Shown here in pieces: positions 11,177 to 20,877 of a stretch of 64,000 nt of DNA; position 1 is the stretch's first letter; each line of letters starts with the position of its first letter. Source of the DNA: Bacteroidota bacterium (GTDB lineage: Bacteria; Bacteroidota; Bacteroidia; UBA8524). The notes under the pieces are model-generated. The model was not told where the DNA came from. It worked only from the letters and a program-made list of their open reading frames with translations, and did not search any database. The translations under genes were made by a program, and so were the position numbers. Where the stretch lies: contig SBGR01000079.1 in NCBI GenBank assembly GCA_006226545.1, forward strand, positions 1 through 64,000. The letters are read 5' to 3'.

Positions 11177-12076
11177 ATGCTCAGCATACAGCACGTTAGT
11201 AAGCACTATGCCGGTAAAACTGCCCTTAACAAGGTAAGCCTTGAAGTGAGAGAAGGCAGTGTATTTGGACTACTCGGTCCGAATGGCGCCGGCAAAACTT
11301 CTTTAATCCGCATCATCACATTAATTACCGCACCTGACGAAGGAGAAATTCTATTTCAGGGCCAACCCATCACCCGAGACTTGATTACACGTATTGGCTA
11401 TTTGCCGGAAGAGCGTGGCTTGTACCGGAAGATGGAAGTAATTGAACAGGCCCTTTACTTCGCTAAGCTAAAAGGACTCAGCACCCAAGAGGCGAAAACC
11501 AGGGTAAAAGACTGGTTTCAACGCTTAGACATGTGGAGCTGGCGCGGCAAGAAGGTGGAAGAGCTTTCGAAAGGGATGCAGCAAAAACTGCAATTTGTGC
11601 TCACCGTGATTCACAATCCCAAATTGATCATCTTAGACGAACCCTTCACCGGTTTCGACCCGGTTAATGCGGAAGTTATCAAACAAGAAATTCTTCACTT
11701 AAAAGAGCAAGGTTCTACCGTGATTCTTTCTACCCACCGAATGGAATCGGTAGAGGAATTATGTGATGACATTGCCTTGATTAACAAATCTGAGGTTGTG
11801 CTGAGCGGCGAAGTGGAAGAAGTTCGCCATCGCTATAAAAAGAATGAGTTTGAAGTGATCTACGAAGGCGAAGCACTGGAAGCCATTGAAGGAGGTACGG
11901 TACTCCATACCACCACCCTGAAAAACGGCCAGCATCGAAGCATGCTAAGCAGCCAAACAGAGAGCCCGAAGCAAATGCTACATGGCCTGATTGACCAGCG
12001 TGAAGTACATGCATTCAAAGAACTCATTCCATCCATCAAAGACATCTTTATCGAAATAGTAGGAGGCAGCATATGA
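11177..12076 (+). CDS. ABC transporter ATP-binding protein
   Basis: Walker A GPNGAGKTS, signature-like ELSKGMQQKLQ, Walker B LIILDEPFTGFDP. Confidence 0.96.
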   Translation: MLSIQHVSKHYAGKTALNKVSLEVREGSVFGLLGPNGAGKTSLIRIITLITAPDEGEILFQGQPITRDLITRIGYLPEERGLYRKMEVIEQALYFAKLKGLSTQEAKTRVKDWFQRLDMWSWRGKKVEELSKGMQQKLQFVLTVIHNPKLIILDEPFTGFDPVNAEVIKQEILHLKEQGSTVILSTHRMESVEELCDDIALINKSEVVLSGEVEEVRHRYKKNEFEVIYEGEALEAIEGGTVLHTTTLKNGQHRSMLSSQTESPKQMLHGLIDQREVHAFKELIPSIKDIFIEIVGGSI

Positions 12077-13359
12077 TAGGCTTGATTACCCGCAGAGAAT
12101 ACCTCTCCAGAGTAAAGAAGAAATCCTTCATTATCATGACACTCTTGGGCCCGTTTCTGATTGCCGCTTTCTACGGCGCCATAATCTGGATGGCGATAGG
12201 CGGGGCCAACGAAGAAACGTTACACCTCATTGCGGTGAACGATGAAAGCGGCCTATTCCAAGAAGACCTCAAGAACACCGGACGTTTTCAGTTTGTAAAA
12301 ACGAATAACGAAGTGCCCGTTGAGGATGTTTTCGGGCAACTCAACATTCCGAAGACGGCTACATTGGATCAACCCAAAGGCATTGTATTCGTGTCTGAGA
12401 ATTCACTCACCTTAACCGAACGAAGTGCTTTGGTGAACCAACTTGAAGCCGTTATTGAGAAGCAAAAATTACTGCGTGCCGGATTGACTGAATCTACCTT
12501 AGACAGCGTCAAAGCGGATATTCAAATCACAGAAAAGATCAGCAGCGAAGAAGGCATCAAAGAGAGCAATTCAGCCGTGAATGCAGGCGTTGGATTTGTT
12601 GCGGCATTTTTGATTTACATCTTCATTTTCATGTACGGCGTACAGGTAATGAAAGGGGTAGTTGAAGAAAAGACCAACCGCATTGTGGAGGTGATGATCT
12701 CGAGCGTGAAGCCTTTTCAGCTCATGATGGGAAAAATCTTAGGCATCGCATTGGTGGGTTTAACGCAACTCTTGGCCTGGCTGATTCTAAGTGGGGTAAT
12801 GATCTCAGTAATTTCGGCTTTTGTTGGTCTAGACCAAGCTCCCCAAACCATGGAACAAGCCGGCATGAATGCACCGGTAGCCATGCAACAAGGTGGCGAG
12901 GCCGGTCAAGTATTGAATGCCTTTTTGCAGTTGCCTTTTCTCAAGCTGATTGGCGCTTTCACCTTTTACTTCATCTTTGGATACCTACTCTATTCTGCCC
13001 TCTTCGCCGTTATTGGTTCGGCAGTGGATGCGGAAACCGATACGCAGCAATTCATGTTTCCGGTAACCCTTCCCTTGATTTTCGGATTTGTGGCAGCACA
13101 GTCGGCCGTTATCAATAACCCACACGGAGAATTGGCCTATTGGCTTTCCATGATTCCGCTTACTTCACCAATTGTGATGGTAGTTCGGATGCCATTTGAT
13201 GTTCCGTGGTCGGAATTGCTTTTGTCAATGATTTTGATGATATTCGGGTTTATTGCAACTACTTGGTTAGCAGCCAGAATTTACCGTATAGGAATCCTGA
13301 TGTACGGTAAAAAAGCAAGCTGGAAAGAGCTCTGGAAGTGGTTGTGGTACAAGGGGTAA
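12073..13359 (+). CDS. ABC transporter permease, NatB/ABC-2 type
   Basis: Overlaps the ATPase gene by 4 nt; multiple TM helices; MKGVVEEKTNRIVEVMISSVKPFQLMMGKI. Confidence 0.92.
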   Translation: MIGLITRREYLSRVKKKSFIIMTLLGPFLIAAFYGAIIWMAIGGANEETLHLIAVNDESGLFQEDLKNTGRFQFVKTNNEVPVEDVFGQLNIPKTATLDQPKGIVFVSENSLTLTERSALVNQLEAVIEKQKLLRAGLTESTLDSVKADIQITEKISSEEGIKESNSAVNAGVGFVAAFLIYIFIFMYGVQVMKGVVEEKTNRIVEVMISSVKPFQLMMGKILGIALVGLTQLLAWLILSGVMISVISAFVGLDQAPQTMEQAGMNAPVAMQQGGEAGQVLNAFLQLPFLKLIGAFTFYFIFGYLLYSALFAVIGSAVDAETDTQQFMFPVTLPLIFGFVAAQSAVINNPHGELAYWLSMIPLTSPIVMVVRMPFDVPWSELLLSMILMIFGFIATTWLAARIYRIGILMYGKKASWKELWKWLWYKG

Positions 13360-13374
13360 AAACGAAAAAAATCT

Positions 13375-14454
13375 ATGAAGAAATTGCTAGTCTTATTCAG
13401 CCTTGTTCTCTGTTGTCTACCGCTGTTTGCTCAAAGAACCTTAACAGATACGGCAACAGGAATACACGATTTTAAAAACGATATAAACGTAGCGGTTTAT
13501 TCGCTTGATGGTCGCAGGTTGATTGCAGCCAGTAACGACCGTTATGTTCGGTTTTATGACGGCTTCTCTTTCTTCGAGCGTTACTCCTATTCCCACTTCG
13601 ATCAAGTTACCCATGTTGCCATTTCGCGCGATAACAGCATCATTGCCAGCTGCAGCAAAGACCGGGTATTGAAAATCTATTTTGAAGACAGCTCTAAGAT
13701 GTTGGAGTTTACCCATGAGGCTGACATTAGCGATATCGTTTTCGACTATGCCATGCGCACCCTGTATACCGCAAGCCCGGACGGAAACATTCGATCTTAC
13801 GACCTTAAAAAGGGAGTACTCACCAAACGGAAATTCGCCTTAGGCATGCCGATAAGTTCGCTTACCATTTCACATACCGGACTAATCATCGCCGGACTAG
13901 ACAACGGCGAAATTCGATTTTTAAATTACATGGGCAAACAAGCGAAAAGCATCCAAGCCCACAACGGTGAAGTAACAGATCTCTGTTATATCTTCTACAA
14001 GAACAAACAATACTTGGCAAGTGGCAGCGTAGACAAACTTGTTAAGGTTTGGGATGTGCGCACCTACAAGGAAGTTAAGACCTTTAGCGGCCATACTTGG
14101 GACGTTAACAAAGTAGAATTATCGCGCGATAACAAATTTGTGATGAGTGCCGGAAAAGACGGCTCATCGAAAGTCTGGAATATTGAAACAGGGGTTCAAG
14201 AGCTTGAAATACCAAGCAAAGGAGAAACCACTCGCTGCATTTCCATGAGCGGGGATAATTCACAAATCGCTACTGTTTCCTTGGTTCGAAATCCGAAAGA
14301 ATACATCATTTACATTTGGAATACCGGACTGGAAGACAAACCGGAACCTAAAAAAGGTGTAACAGTCAACCCCTCCAAAAAGAAAAAGAAAACCTTAGAC
14401 AATAAGTCGAAAACAAAAGAAAAGACGCCTAAGGTGACAGAGAAAAAAGAATAG
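13375..14454 (+). CDS. Secreted WD40-repeat protein
   Basis: Signal peptide; WD repeats (LASGSVDKLVKVWDVRTYKEVKTFSGHTWDVNKVELSRDNKFVMSAGKDGSSKVWNIE); lysine-rich tail. Confidence 0.9.
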   Translation: MKKLLVLFSLVLCCLPLFAQRTLTDTATGIHDFKNDINVAVYSLDGRRLIAASNDRYVRFYDGFSFFERYSYSHFDQVTHVAISRDNSIIASCSKDRVLKIYFEDSSKMLEFTHEADISDIVFDYAMRTLYTASPDGNIRSYDLKKGVLTKRKFALGMPISSLTISHTGLIIAGLDNGEIRFLNYMGKQAKSIQAHNGEVTDLCYIFYKNKQYLASGSVDKLVKVWDVRTYKEVKTFSGHTWDVNKVELSRDNKFVMSAGKDGSSKVWNIETGVQELEIPSKGETTRCISMSGDNSQIATVSLVRNPKEYIIYIWNTGLEDKPEPKKGVTVNPSKKKKKTLDNKSKTKEKTPKVTEKKE

Positions 14455-14457
14455 ATA

Positions 14458-14482
14458 GAGGGGCAATTGCCCCTTTCTTTTT
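14458..14482 (+). terminator. Rho-independent terminator after the WD40 gene
   Basis: GAGGGGCAATTGCCCCTTTCTTTTT: perfect GGGGCAATTGCCCC palindrome plus T-rich tail. Confidence 0.7.
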
Positions 14483-14493
14483 ATCATTGCAGC

Positions 14494-14916
14494 ATGAGCG
14501 AAAACAAGGAATTCAACTCCAGCAAAGCCCCAGAACCGGTAGGATTATACCCACACGCTAGAAAAGTGGGCAATCTCTTATTTCTAAGCGGCGTAGGCCC
14601 AAGAGAAAGAGGAACGAAAAAAATTCCTGGTGTGGAGCTGAACGAGCAAGGCCAAATTGTGAGCTACGACATCGCTAAACAATGCCACTCCGTTTTCCAA
14701 AACATCAAAAATATACTGGAAGACTCCGGATCTTCATGGGATCGTATCGTTGACGTAACTGTTTTCCTCACCAACATGAAAGACGATTTCCCGGTTTACA
14801 ATAAAATCTGGGCAGAGTACTTCGCAGAAAACCCTCCGTGCAGAACCACGCTTGAAATCAATTGCCTGCCTACGCCTATCGCTATTGAGCTGAAGGTGAT
14901 TGCTACGATTGATTAG
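14494..14916 (+). CDS. RidA-family deaminase, 2-aminomuconate deaminase-like
   Basis: YPHARKVGNLLFLSGVGPRERG...PPCRTTLEINCLPTPIAIELKVIATI. Start moved from 14467, which lies in the terminator, to ATG 14494. Confidence 0.88.
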   Translation: MSENKEFNSSKAPEPVGLYPHARKVGNLLFLSGVGPRERGTKKIPGVELNEQGQIVSYDIAKQCHSVFQNIKNILEDSGSSWDRIVDVTVFLTNMKDDFPVYNKIWAEYFAENPPCRTTLEINCLPTPIAIELKVIATID

Positions 14917-14957
14917 TACTCAGGGAGTTCAATAAAAGCCTTAAACCGTATTGAAAA

Positions 14958-15422
14958 GTGGGACTTTCTAGAGACATTACCATCCGTGTCGCAACGAACC
15001 ACGAACAGTTCTCAGACCTATTTTTGGAATTTGTATCTGGCTTTTGGGTCGACAATCCGGAATTCCACCTCGATTCTCTAGAATTAGATGATATCGATGA
15101 TTTCAATTTTAAAAAATTCGATCATATCAATTTAGTCAAACCCATTCTTGACCTCAGGGAATCTCGAGGAATAGACAACTATTTAGCTATTCTGATTGAG
15201 GAAGACAACTCATCCATGCTTATTCGTTCAACAAAAAAAACCACACAATACCTTGGCTATAATTCACATTATGAGTTGAACTTTTCTCCTGGCGCTGCCA
15301 AACGCATTGATGGCACAAAGCGATACACTGATTACGGCTTTTATTTGAATCAAATCATTCCAAGACTTTTAGCCATTGGCTGTTATGTCTGCGAAATAAC
15401 CTGTCACGATTTTGATTGTTAA
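14958..15422 (+). CDS. Hypothetical protein without recognisable family
   Basis: 154-aa ORF in a gap between convergent genes; no overlapping better candidate. Confidence 0.55.
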   Translation: MGLSRDITIRVATNHEQFSDLFLEFVSGFWVDNPEFHLDSLELDDIDDFNFKKFDHINLVKPILDLRESRGIDNYLAILIEEDNSSMLIRSTKKTTQYLGYNSHYELNFSPGAAKRIDGTKRYTDYGFYLNQIIPRLLAIGCYVCEITCHDFDC

Positions 15423-15457
15423 AATCAAGCCTACCAGGAAAAACAAATAGGTTTAGC

Positions 15458-16378
15458 TTATCCTCTACCCCAATTCTCCAGCTCTTCAGCCGTCCAGATG
15501 CTTGGGTAGAAAATTCGGCGTTGGATAGGTGGTGACAGGTATTTCTGCCAATTGGTGCCCCCGGTGGCTTTGATGTCTTCCGGGTTCTTTCTGAGGTAGC
15601 GCGCAGCTGATTTCATGTGCACCATTGGCCAGCGTACGTTAACATTCATATCGAATTCTTTCATCGCTAAAATCAAAGCCTCATCTTGGCTATTGAGCGA
15701 TTCAAAACGGCGCCAAAGGTTAGTTTCTTGGTATTGCTCACCCAACTCGATGAAGGTGGCAGAATACTTCTGTTCAAACTGAATCAAGGTATGGGTCTTT
15801 TTACCCGTAGCCAATTCTGTCGCTCCCGCTTTCCAATAAATCTTCTGGTACATATCGCGTACGCTCGCATTCACAGCGAACTCAGCACGGTGAGCATGAC
15901 CCACCAAATTGATAAAATCGGTAGAGAGGATCTCAATCATGCGGTATTGTGCACTCTGGAAGCCGGAAGCCGGCAATAAAGCCATTCTGAACTTGAGGAA
16001 CTGATCTACCTCCATTCCGTCGATCATTATCGCAAACGACTTCGTTAAAGTCTCAAAGTAGCGATTCATACGTGTTACTCGGGCAGTCATGAAAGCAGCA
16101 TCCAGGTCTTCCTTAGTTGCCACCTGTTTCATTTCATGCAAAACAAGTTTGAAGTACAATTCCGTAATCTGATGGTACATGATAAAAATCTCTTCATCAG
16201 GTATTGGAGTACGTGGCTTTTGGAGTGACAATAAAGTATCGGTTTGGATATAATCCCAATACGTCACATAGTCTGCATACAGAAGTCCTTCAAGGTAACT
16301 TTGAATATCCTGTCCGGTGGCTTTATACTTCTCCTCGAGTTGTTCGAGTAATTGAATGATTTCAGGTTTGAGTTCCAT
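15458..16378 (-). CDS. kynA: Tryptophan 2,3-dioxygenase
   Basis: YWDYIQTDTLLSLQKPRTPIPDEEIFIMYHQITELYFKLVLHEM; FRMALLPASGFQSAQYRMIE; ATGGTNWQKYL. Confidence 0.96.
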   Translation of the reverse strand: MELKPEIIQLLEQLEEKYKATGQDIQSYLEGLLYADYVTYWDYIQTDTLLSLQKPRTPIPDEEIFIMYHQITELYFKLVLHEMKQVATKEDLDAAFMTARVTRMNRYFETLTKSFAIMIDGMEVDQFLKFRMALLPASGFQSAQYRMIEILSTDFINLVGHAHRAEFAVNASVRDMYQKIYWKAGATELATGKKTHTLIQFEQKYSATFIELGEQYQETNLWRRFESLNSQDEALILAMKEFDMNVNVRWPMVHMKSAARYLRKNPEDIKATGGTNWQKYLSPPIQRRIFYPSIWTAEELENWGRG

Positions 16379-16425
16379 GGGTATACAATCTTAGCTATTG
16401 AAGCGCAATAGCAAAATGACAAATA

Positions 16426-16971
16426 TCAGTTAAATGGGCTTTGAAAATCCTTGAATCGGGTATTGAGTTGATCTTTTTCAGAGAGAATCGGATTCGCTAC
16501 TTTCCAATCTATGTTCAGGTCGGGGTCGTTCCAAAGAATACCGCCCTCACTTTCTTTATGGTACAAATCGGTGCATTTGTATTGAAAGATGGTATTGTCT
16601 TCCAGCGTAGAAAAGCCGTGGGCAAATCCGGCCGGAATCCAGAACGTGGTGAAGTTGCTTGCGCTCAACTCAATTCCGAAATGCTGTCCATAAGTTGGAG
16701 AGTTTTTACGAATGTCTACAATCACATCGTATACAGCGCCTTGAATTACACGAACCAGTTTTCCTTGCGCATGCGGCGGTGCTTGAAAATGCAATCCGCG
16801 TACGGCCCCCTTTTGCGACATGCTTTGGTTGTCTTGCACAAAGACTTCTTGCACGCCGGCTTCGGTAAACTTCGCTTGATTAAAGCTCTCAAAGAAATAG
16901 CCTCGCTCATCAAAAAAAACCTTGGGTTGAATTACGAGTGGGCCATCAATAGGTATATGCTTTATTTCCAC
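16426..16971 (-). CDS. rfbC: dTDP-4-dehydrorhamnose 3,5-epimerase
   Basis: FFDERGYFFESFNQAKF...QDNQSMSQKGAVRGLHFQAPPHAQGKLVRV...IPAGFAHGFSTLED. Confidence 0.96.
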   Translation of the reverse strand: MEIKHIPIDGPLVIQPKVFFDERGYFFESFNQAKFTEAGVQEVFVQDNQSMSQKGAVRGLHFQAPPHAQGKLVRVIQGAVYDVIVDIRKNSPTYGQHFGIELSASNFTTFWIPAGFAHGFSTLEDNTIFQYKCTDLYHKESEGGILWNDPDLNIDWKVANPILSEKDQLNTRFKDFQSPFN

Positions 16972-16990
16972 TTCTGTTCTTGCTTGGGGG

Positions 16991-16998
16991 CAAAGTTA
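16991..16998 (-). promoter_or_regulatory. -7 box TAACTTTG upstream of rfbC
   Basis: Exact TAnnTTTG on the minus strand, 19 nt from ATG. Confidence 0.5.
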
Positions 16999-17043
16999 AT
17001 CGCTCCGCGAAGTGCTGCAACTTTCCTAAAGCATATATTTCCC

Positions 17044-17051
17044 TATTTTTG
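17044..17051 (+). promoter_or_regulatory. -7 box TATTTTTG
   Basis: Exact TAnnTTTG, 16 nt upstream of ATG 17068. Confidence 0.5.
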
Positions 17052-17067
17052 CCAAAAAGGTCTCAGC

Positions 17068-17991
17068 ATGGCTAACCAAGAATCAACTGACAACACCAAG
17101 AAGTTACTCATCGGAATCATCGTGGTTCTCTTGTTCGGTAACATCTTCTTCATTTACAATTATGTCAATACCGACCGCGAGTTGAATATCACAACCGAAG
17201 AGTTGGTAGACACTAAGGCAGCGAAGGAAGAACTCGACAAACTCCTTACAGAATCCAATAACCTATTGGAGAACTACAAAGGAAAAAACGCCGAATTGGA
17301 TAAACTGATTGAAACCAAAAACGCTGAAATTCAAGAAAAGGCAGCTGAAATTGAGCAACTACTTAAAAGCGGTAAGATCACTGCTGCTCAGTTGAGAAAA
17401 GCGAAAGACGAATTGGATGTGCTTCGCTACTACGTGAAAAAATACACCGCTCAAATCGATTCTTTAGGCAAAGCGAACAAAATTCTCTTAGCGAAGAACA
17501 AAGAGATGGAGCAAAACCTCACCGAGGAAAAAGACAGAAACGAAAACCTGACCATGAAGAATATCACCTTGGAGAACAAGGTGAATTTGGGTAAAAAACT
17601 CAGCGTTACCGAGTTTGACTTGTTCGGCATCAACCGAAAATCAAGTGGCAGAGAAACAGAAACAACCCGCACACGCAGAATTGACTTTTTGAAAATTAGC
17701 TTCACATTGGATGAGAACTTCCTGGCCGATTTAGGTCCGAAAGACTTCTACTTGCGCATTGTTGGACCGGAAGGAACCACCATCTCCAGCGAGTCTACCG
17801 GAGGAGGAAGTTTCAGAGCCCAAGGCGAGGATGTGCTTTATTCCATGAAACATACCGCAGAATTTGATAATACCAAACAAACCATCACCTTCTATTACGA
17901 CAAAGGGGCTGAATGGGACAAAGGCGATTACAAAGCGGAAATCTACGCTGACGGTTTCCTTATCGGTACCCAAAGCATCAAATTAAGGTAA
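17068..17991 (+). CDS. Coiled-coil membrane-anchored protein
   Basis: N-terminal TM (LLIGIIVVLLFGNIFFIYNYV) then long heptad-rich coiled coil. Start is ATG 17068; the ORF-track extension to 16441 is antisense to rfbC. Confidence 0.8.
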   Translation: MANQESTDNTKKLLIGIIVVLLFGNIFFIYNYVNTDRELNITTEELVDTKAAKEELDKLLTESNNLLENYKGKNAELDKLIETKNAEIQEKAAEIEQLLKSGKITAAQLRKAKDELDVLRYYVKKYTAQIDSLGKANKILLAKNKEMEQNLTEEKDRNENLTMKNITLENKVNLGKKLSVTEFDLFGINRKSSGRETETTRTRRIDFLKISFTLDENFLADLGPKDFYLRIVGPEGTTISSESTGGGSFRAQGEDVLYSMKHTAEFDNTKQTITFYYDKGAEWDKGDYKAEIYADGFLIGTQSIKLR

Positions 17992-18004
17992 GCTCAATAT
18001 TCAG

Positions 18005-18976
18005 ATGAAAAAACTTCTTATCACCCTCCTATTCGTTGCGCCACTTTTCAGTTATGCGCAAGGAACCGAAGCCATCAAAGCCGAAGCAGAAAAGCTAAAA
18101 AAAGAAAAGTTAGGGAAAGACACCGTTGTTGGATGGAAATACAATGGCTTCATGAATTTCAACTTTTCCCAAACATCGCTCAATAATTGGGCTGCCGGCG
18201 GAAAAAGTGCTATCGCTACTTTGGGAACTGTTAATTTCAACGCGAATTACCGCAACAAGAAATTCAGAAGTTTCAATACCCTGAACATGAACTACGGTAC
18301 CATCAAACAAAACGGTGATCCGGTAGAGAAAAACGATGATCGCATTGAAGTAATCAGCAACAACGGTTACAAAGCCGTAAACAACTTATACTATTCGGCT
18401 TTGGCATCTTTTAGAACGCAGTTTCACGCTACGTTTAAAGAGAATGTCTTGGTATCCAATTTCATGGCCCCTGCTTGGCTTCAAGCTTCTTTGGGACTGA
18501 ACTATACCAAAAACGATAACTTCTCTGTGGTAGTAGCTCCAATAGCCGGAAAATTCACTTTTGTCAACGACCAGCAACTGGCCGATTCAGGTGCCTACGG
18601 TGTGGAAGGCGCCATTATTGATCCGCTTACTTTTCAAGTACTCACTCCCGGAAAGCGAATTAGAACAGAGGTAGGAGCTTATTTCTACATGACAGCCAAA
18701 GTGGACATCATGAAGAACATAACCTTAAGTACCCGTCTCGACCTCTTCAATAACTACACGGACAAAAACGTTGATAACCGCAAGAATATCGACGTGAACT
18801 GGGAAACGAATATCAATATGAAGGTGAACAAATACATCAGCGCATCTTTGTTTACTCACCTCATTTACGACCAGGATATTCCAATCGATATCAACCTGTC
18901 TGACGGATCTGTGATTCAAGGTCCGCGTACCCAATTCAAACAAGTATTGGGCGTTGGACTTTCCTATAAGTTTTAA
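18005..18976 (+). CDS. DUF3078-type outer-membrane protein
   Basis: Signal peptide; GWKYNGFMNFNFSQTSLNNWAAGGKSAIATLG...NYRNKKFRSFNTLNMNYG; C-terminal GLSYKF. Confidence 0.85.
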   Translation: MKKLLITLLFVAPLFSYAQGTEAIKAEAEKLKKEKLGKDTVVGWKYNGFMNFNFSQTSLNNWAAGGKSAIATLGTVNFNANYRNKKFRSFNTLNMNYGTIKQNGDPVEKNDDRIEVISNNGYKAVNNLYYSALASFRTQFHATFKENVLVSNFMAPAWLQASLGLNYTKNDNFSVVVAPIAGKFTFVNDQQLADSGAYGVEGAIIDPLTFQVLTPGKRIRTEVGAYFYMTAKVDIMKNITLSTRLDLFNNYTDKNVDNRKNIDVNWETNINMKVNKYISASLFTHLIYDQDIPIDINLSDGSVIQGPRTQFKQVLGVGLSYKF

Positions 18977-18984
18977 TAGCGAGG

Positions 18985-19416
18985 TTAAACCTTTAAGGTA
19001 AGGCTTGATTTTCCGTAATTGATTACGGCATCGTATTCTTGGAGTATATCACCACCCAGTATGAGCGAAAATGGCTCTATACCCAGACTGTGGTACATTC
19101 CGGTAATGTGACTTAAATCGAGGATACCGAGGTAAAGGTCTTCAATCGCTAATTCACCTATTTTCAATTTAGGCAAACGAGCCACTTTGGTTTCCATCCC
19201 TTCCGTTCCCAAACCTTTAGCTTGTGTAGCTAAGTTGTCTACCCATTCTAATTTCTTGATAGACTCGGCAGTTTGCAAATCAATAACCGATTTAGAAGCA
19301 CCGGTATCGATAAGTGCGCGGTAGCGCTTGCGGCCAATTTTGACCTCCGTAAAAATATGAAACCCATCACCATCGATATGCTCGACGATGATGGGTGTCT
19401 TATAATTTTTCGCCAT
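18985..19416 (-). CDS. Retropepsin-like aspartyl protease
   Basis: Catalytic ALIDTGASKSVID motif and LILGGDILQEYDAVINY. Confidence 0.85.
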   Translation of the reverse strand: MAKNYKTPIIVEHIDGDGFHIFTEVKIGRKRYRALIDTGASKSVIDLQTAESIKKLEWVDNLATQAKGLGTEGMETKVARLPKLKIGELAIEDLYLGILDLSHITGMYHSLGIEPFSLILGGDILQEYDAVINYGKSSLTLKV

Positions 19417-19424
19417 ACTGCGAA

Positions 19425-20357
19425 TTAGAAATCGATGCCGTCAAGAACGTTCATCACTTCTTTCACTGCCTTTGCAGACTCGTTCAAAAGTGCTTTCTCG
19501 TCGTCGTTCAATTGAAGTTCGATGATTTGCTCGATACCGTTTTTACCCAATTTTACAGGAACACCCAAGTAGATGTCTTTCAAACCGTATTCACCTTGCA
19601 ACCAAGCGCAGCATGGGAAAATACGTTTTTGGTCGCGAACGATAGCTTCTACCATCTGAGCAGCAGCAGCACCTGGAGCATACCAAGCAGAAGTACCCAA
19701 TAGGTTAACGATTTCACCGCCACCTACTTTAGCACGTTGGATGATCGCATCCAATTTATCTTTTTCAATCAGTTCAGTAACCGGAATACCACCAACTGTG
19801 GTGTAACGTGGAAGTGGAACCATGGTATCACCGTGACCACCCATCAACACCGCTTGAATGTCTTTTGGAGAGCAATTCAACTCAGTAGCCAAAAACGCAC
19901 GGTAGCGAGCAGTATCAAGGATACCGGCCATACCAAATACGCGTGAAGGATCTACTTTAGCAGTTAAGTAAGCGCAGTAAGTCATTACGTCGAGTGGATT
20001 AGATACCACGATGATTTTCGCATCCGGAGAGTATTTAATCACTTGCTCAGTAACAGACTTCACGATCTTAGCGTTGGTAGCGATAAGGTCATCGCGGCTC
20101 ATGCCCGGTTTACGTGGCAAGCCTGAAGTGATAACTACTACTTCTGAACCAGCTGTTTTGCTGTAATCGTTGGTTGAACCGGTAATGCGGCTATCGTACA
20201 TGTTAACCGGAGCGGTTTGCCACATGTCTAGGGCTTTACCTTCAGCAAAGTTTTCTTTGATGTCGAGCAATACTACTTCATTCGCAAGCTCTTTGTGTGC
20301 GATCACGTCTGCACAAGTAGCACCTACGTTACCGGCGCCTATTACTGATACTTTCAT
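19425..20357 (-). CDS. mdh: Malate dehydrogenase
   Basis: VIGAGNVGATCADVIA; ITSGLPRKPGMSRDDLI; VVSNPLDVMTY; MGGHGDTMVPLPRYTTV. Confidence 0.97.
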   Translation of the reverse strand: MKVSVIGAGNVGATCADVIAHKELANEVVLLDIKENFAEGKALDMWQTAPVNMYDSRITGSTNDYSKTAGSEVVVITSGLPRKPGMSRDDLIATNAKIVKSVTEQVIKYSPDAKIIVVSNPLDVMTYCAYLTAKVDPSRVFGMAGILDTARYRAFLATELNCSPKDIQAVLMGGHGDTMVPLPRYTTVGGIPVTELIEKDKLDAIIQRAKVGGGEIVNLLGTSAWYAPGAAAAQMVEAIVRDQKRIFPCCAWLQGEYGLKDIYLGVPVKLGKNGIEQIIELQLNDDEKALLNESAKAVKEVMNVLDGIDF

Positions 20358-20457
20358 TGATTGAGAGGACGTTAAAGGTTGATTAAAAATTGAGGCGAAA
20401 TTGCACTTTTTTCAGGGGATTGACAAGCCTGATACCCAGCATATTTTGAGAATATCG

Positions 20458-20826
20458 TTATGGTTTTGCTGGAGAATTTTCCCTTTCTTTTTCTTTCAGC
20501 ACCTTTTCGAGGTTTCGCAGCTTTCTCGCATTCAATTTAGCCCTCACTTTTTCCTCCAAGTACATAAACACCGCCCCCGCAACCAAGGCCGTACCAAAAG
20601 CCAATACGGTTTTCCAGGAAAGGACCTCAATGGAATATCCGCCGTACCTACTGGTTTGCATGCCACCCGAAACAATATTCTGTTCCTTCATTCCCCAAGC
20701 CAAAGCACACAAGACCAATCCGACAACAAACAGCAAACCTATCAATACCTGCAATTCACCGGCATCTTTTGTTTTGAGTTCCTTTATCTTTCTTCGAATC
20801 TGCCTTCTACGGTGTTTAGGTTTCAC
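20458..20826 (-). CDS. Small membrane protein, two predicted TM helices
   Basis: 122 aa with hydrophobic stretches flanked by basic segments. Confidence 0.6.
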   Translation of the reverse strand: MKPKHRRRQIRRKIKELKTKDAGELQVLIGLLFVVGLVLCALAWGMKEQNIVSGGMQTSRYGGYSIEVLSWKTVLAFGTALVAGAVFMYLEEKVRAKLNARKLRNLEKVLKEKERENSPAKP

Positions 20827-20877
20827 TTTTTAAATCTACGAAATAGCCGATTCAAAGTTCACCTTTATCTTGCAGCC

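Noticed and set aside
14351-14365. AAAAAGGTGTAA resembling part of the 20-bp operator
   Set aside because: Within WD40 coding sequence and lacks the GTTGTA arm
16441-17067. N-terminal extension of the coiled-coil ORF
   Set aside because: Antisense to rfbC; a -7 box at 17044-17051 and ATG 17068 give the plausible start
20401-20877. N-terminal extension of the pentapeptide-repeat ORF
   Set aside because: Covers the minus-strand membrane-protein gene; repeat protein starts at ATG 20878
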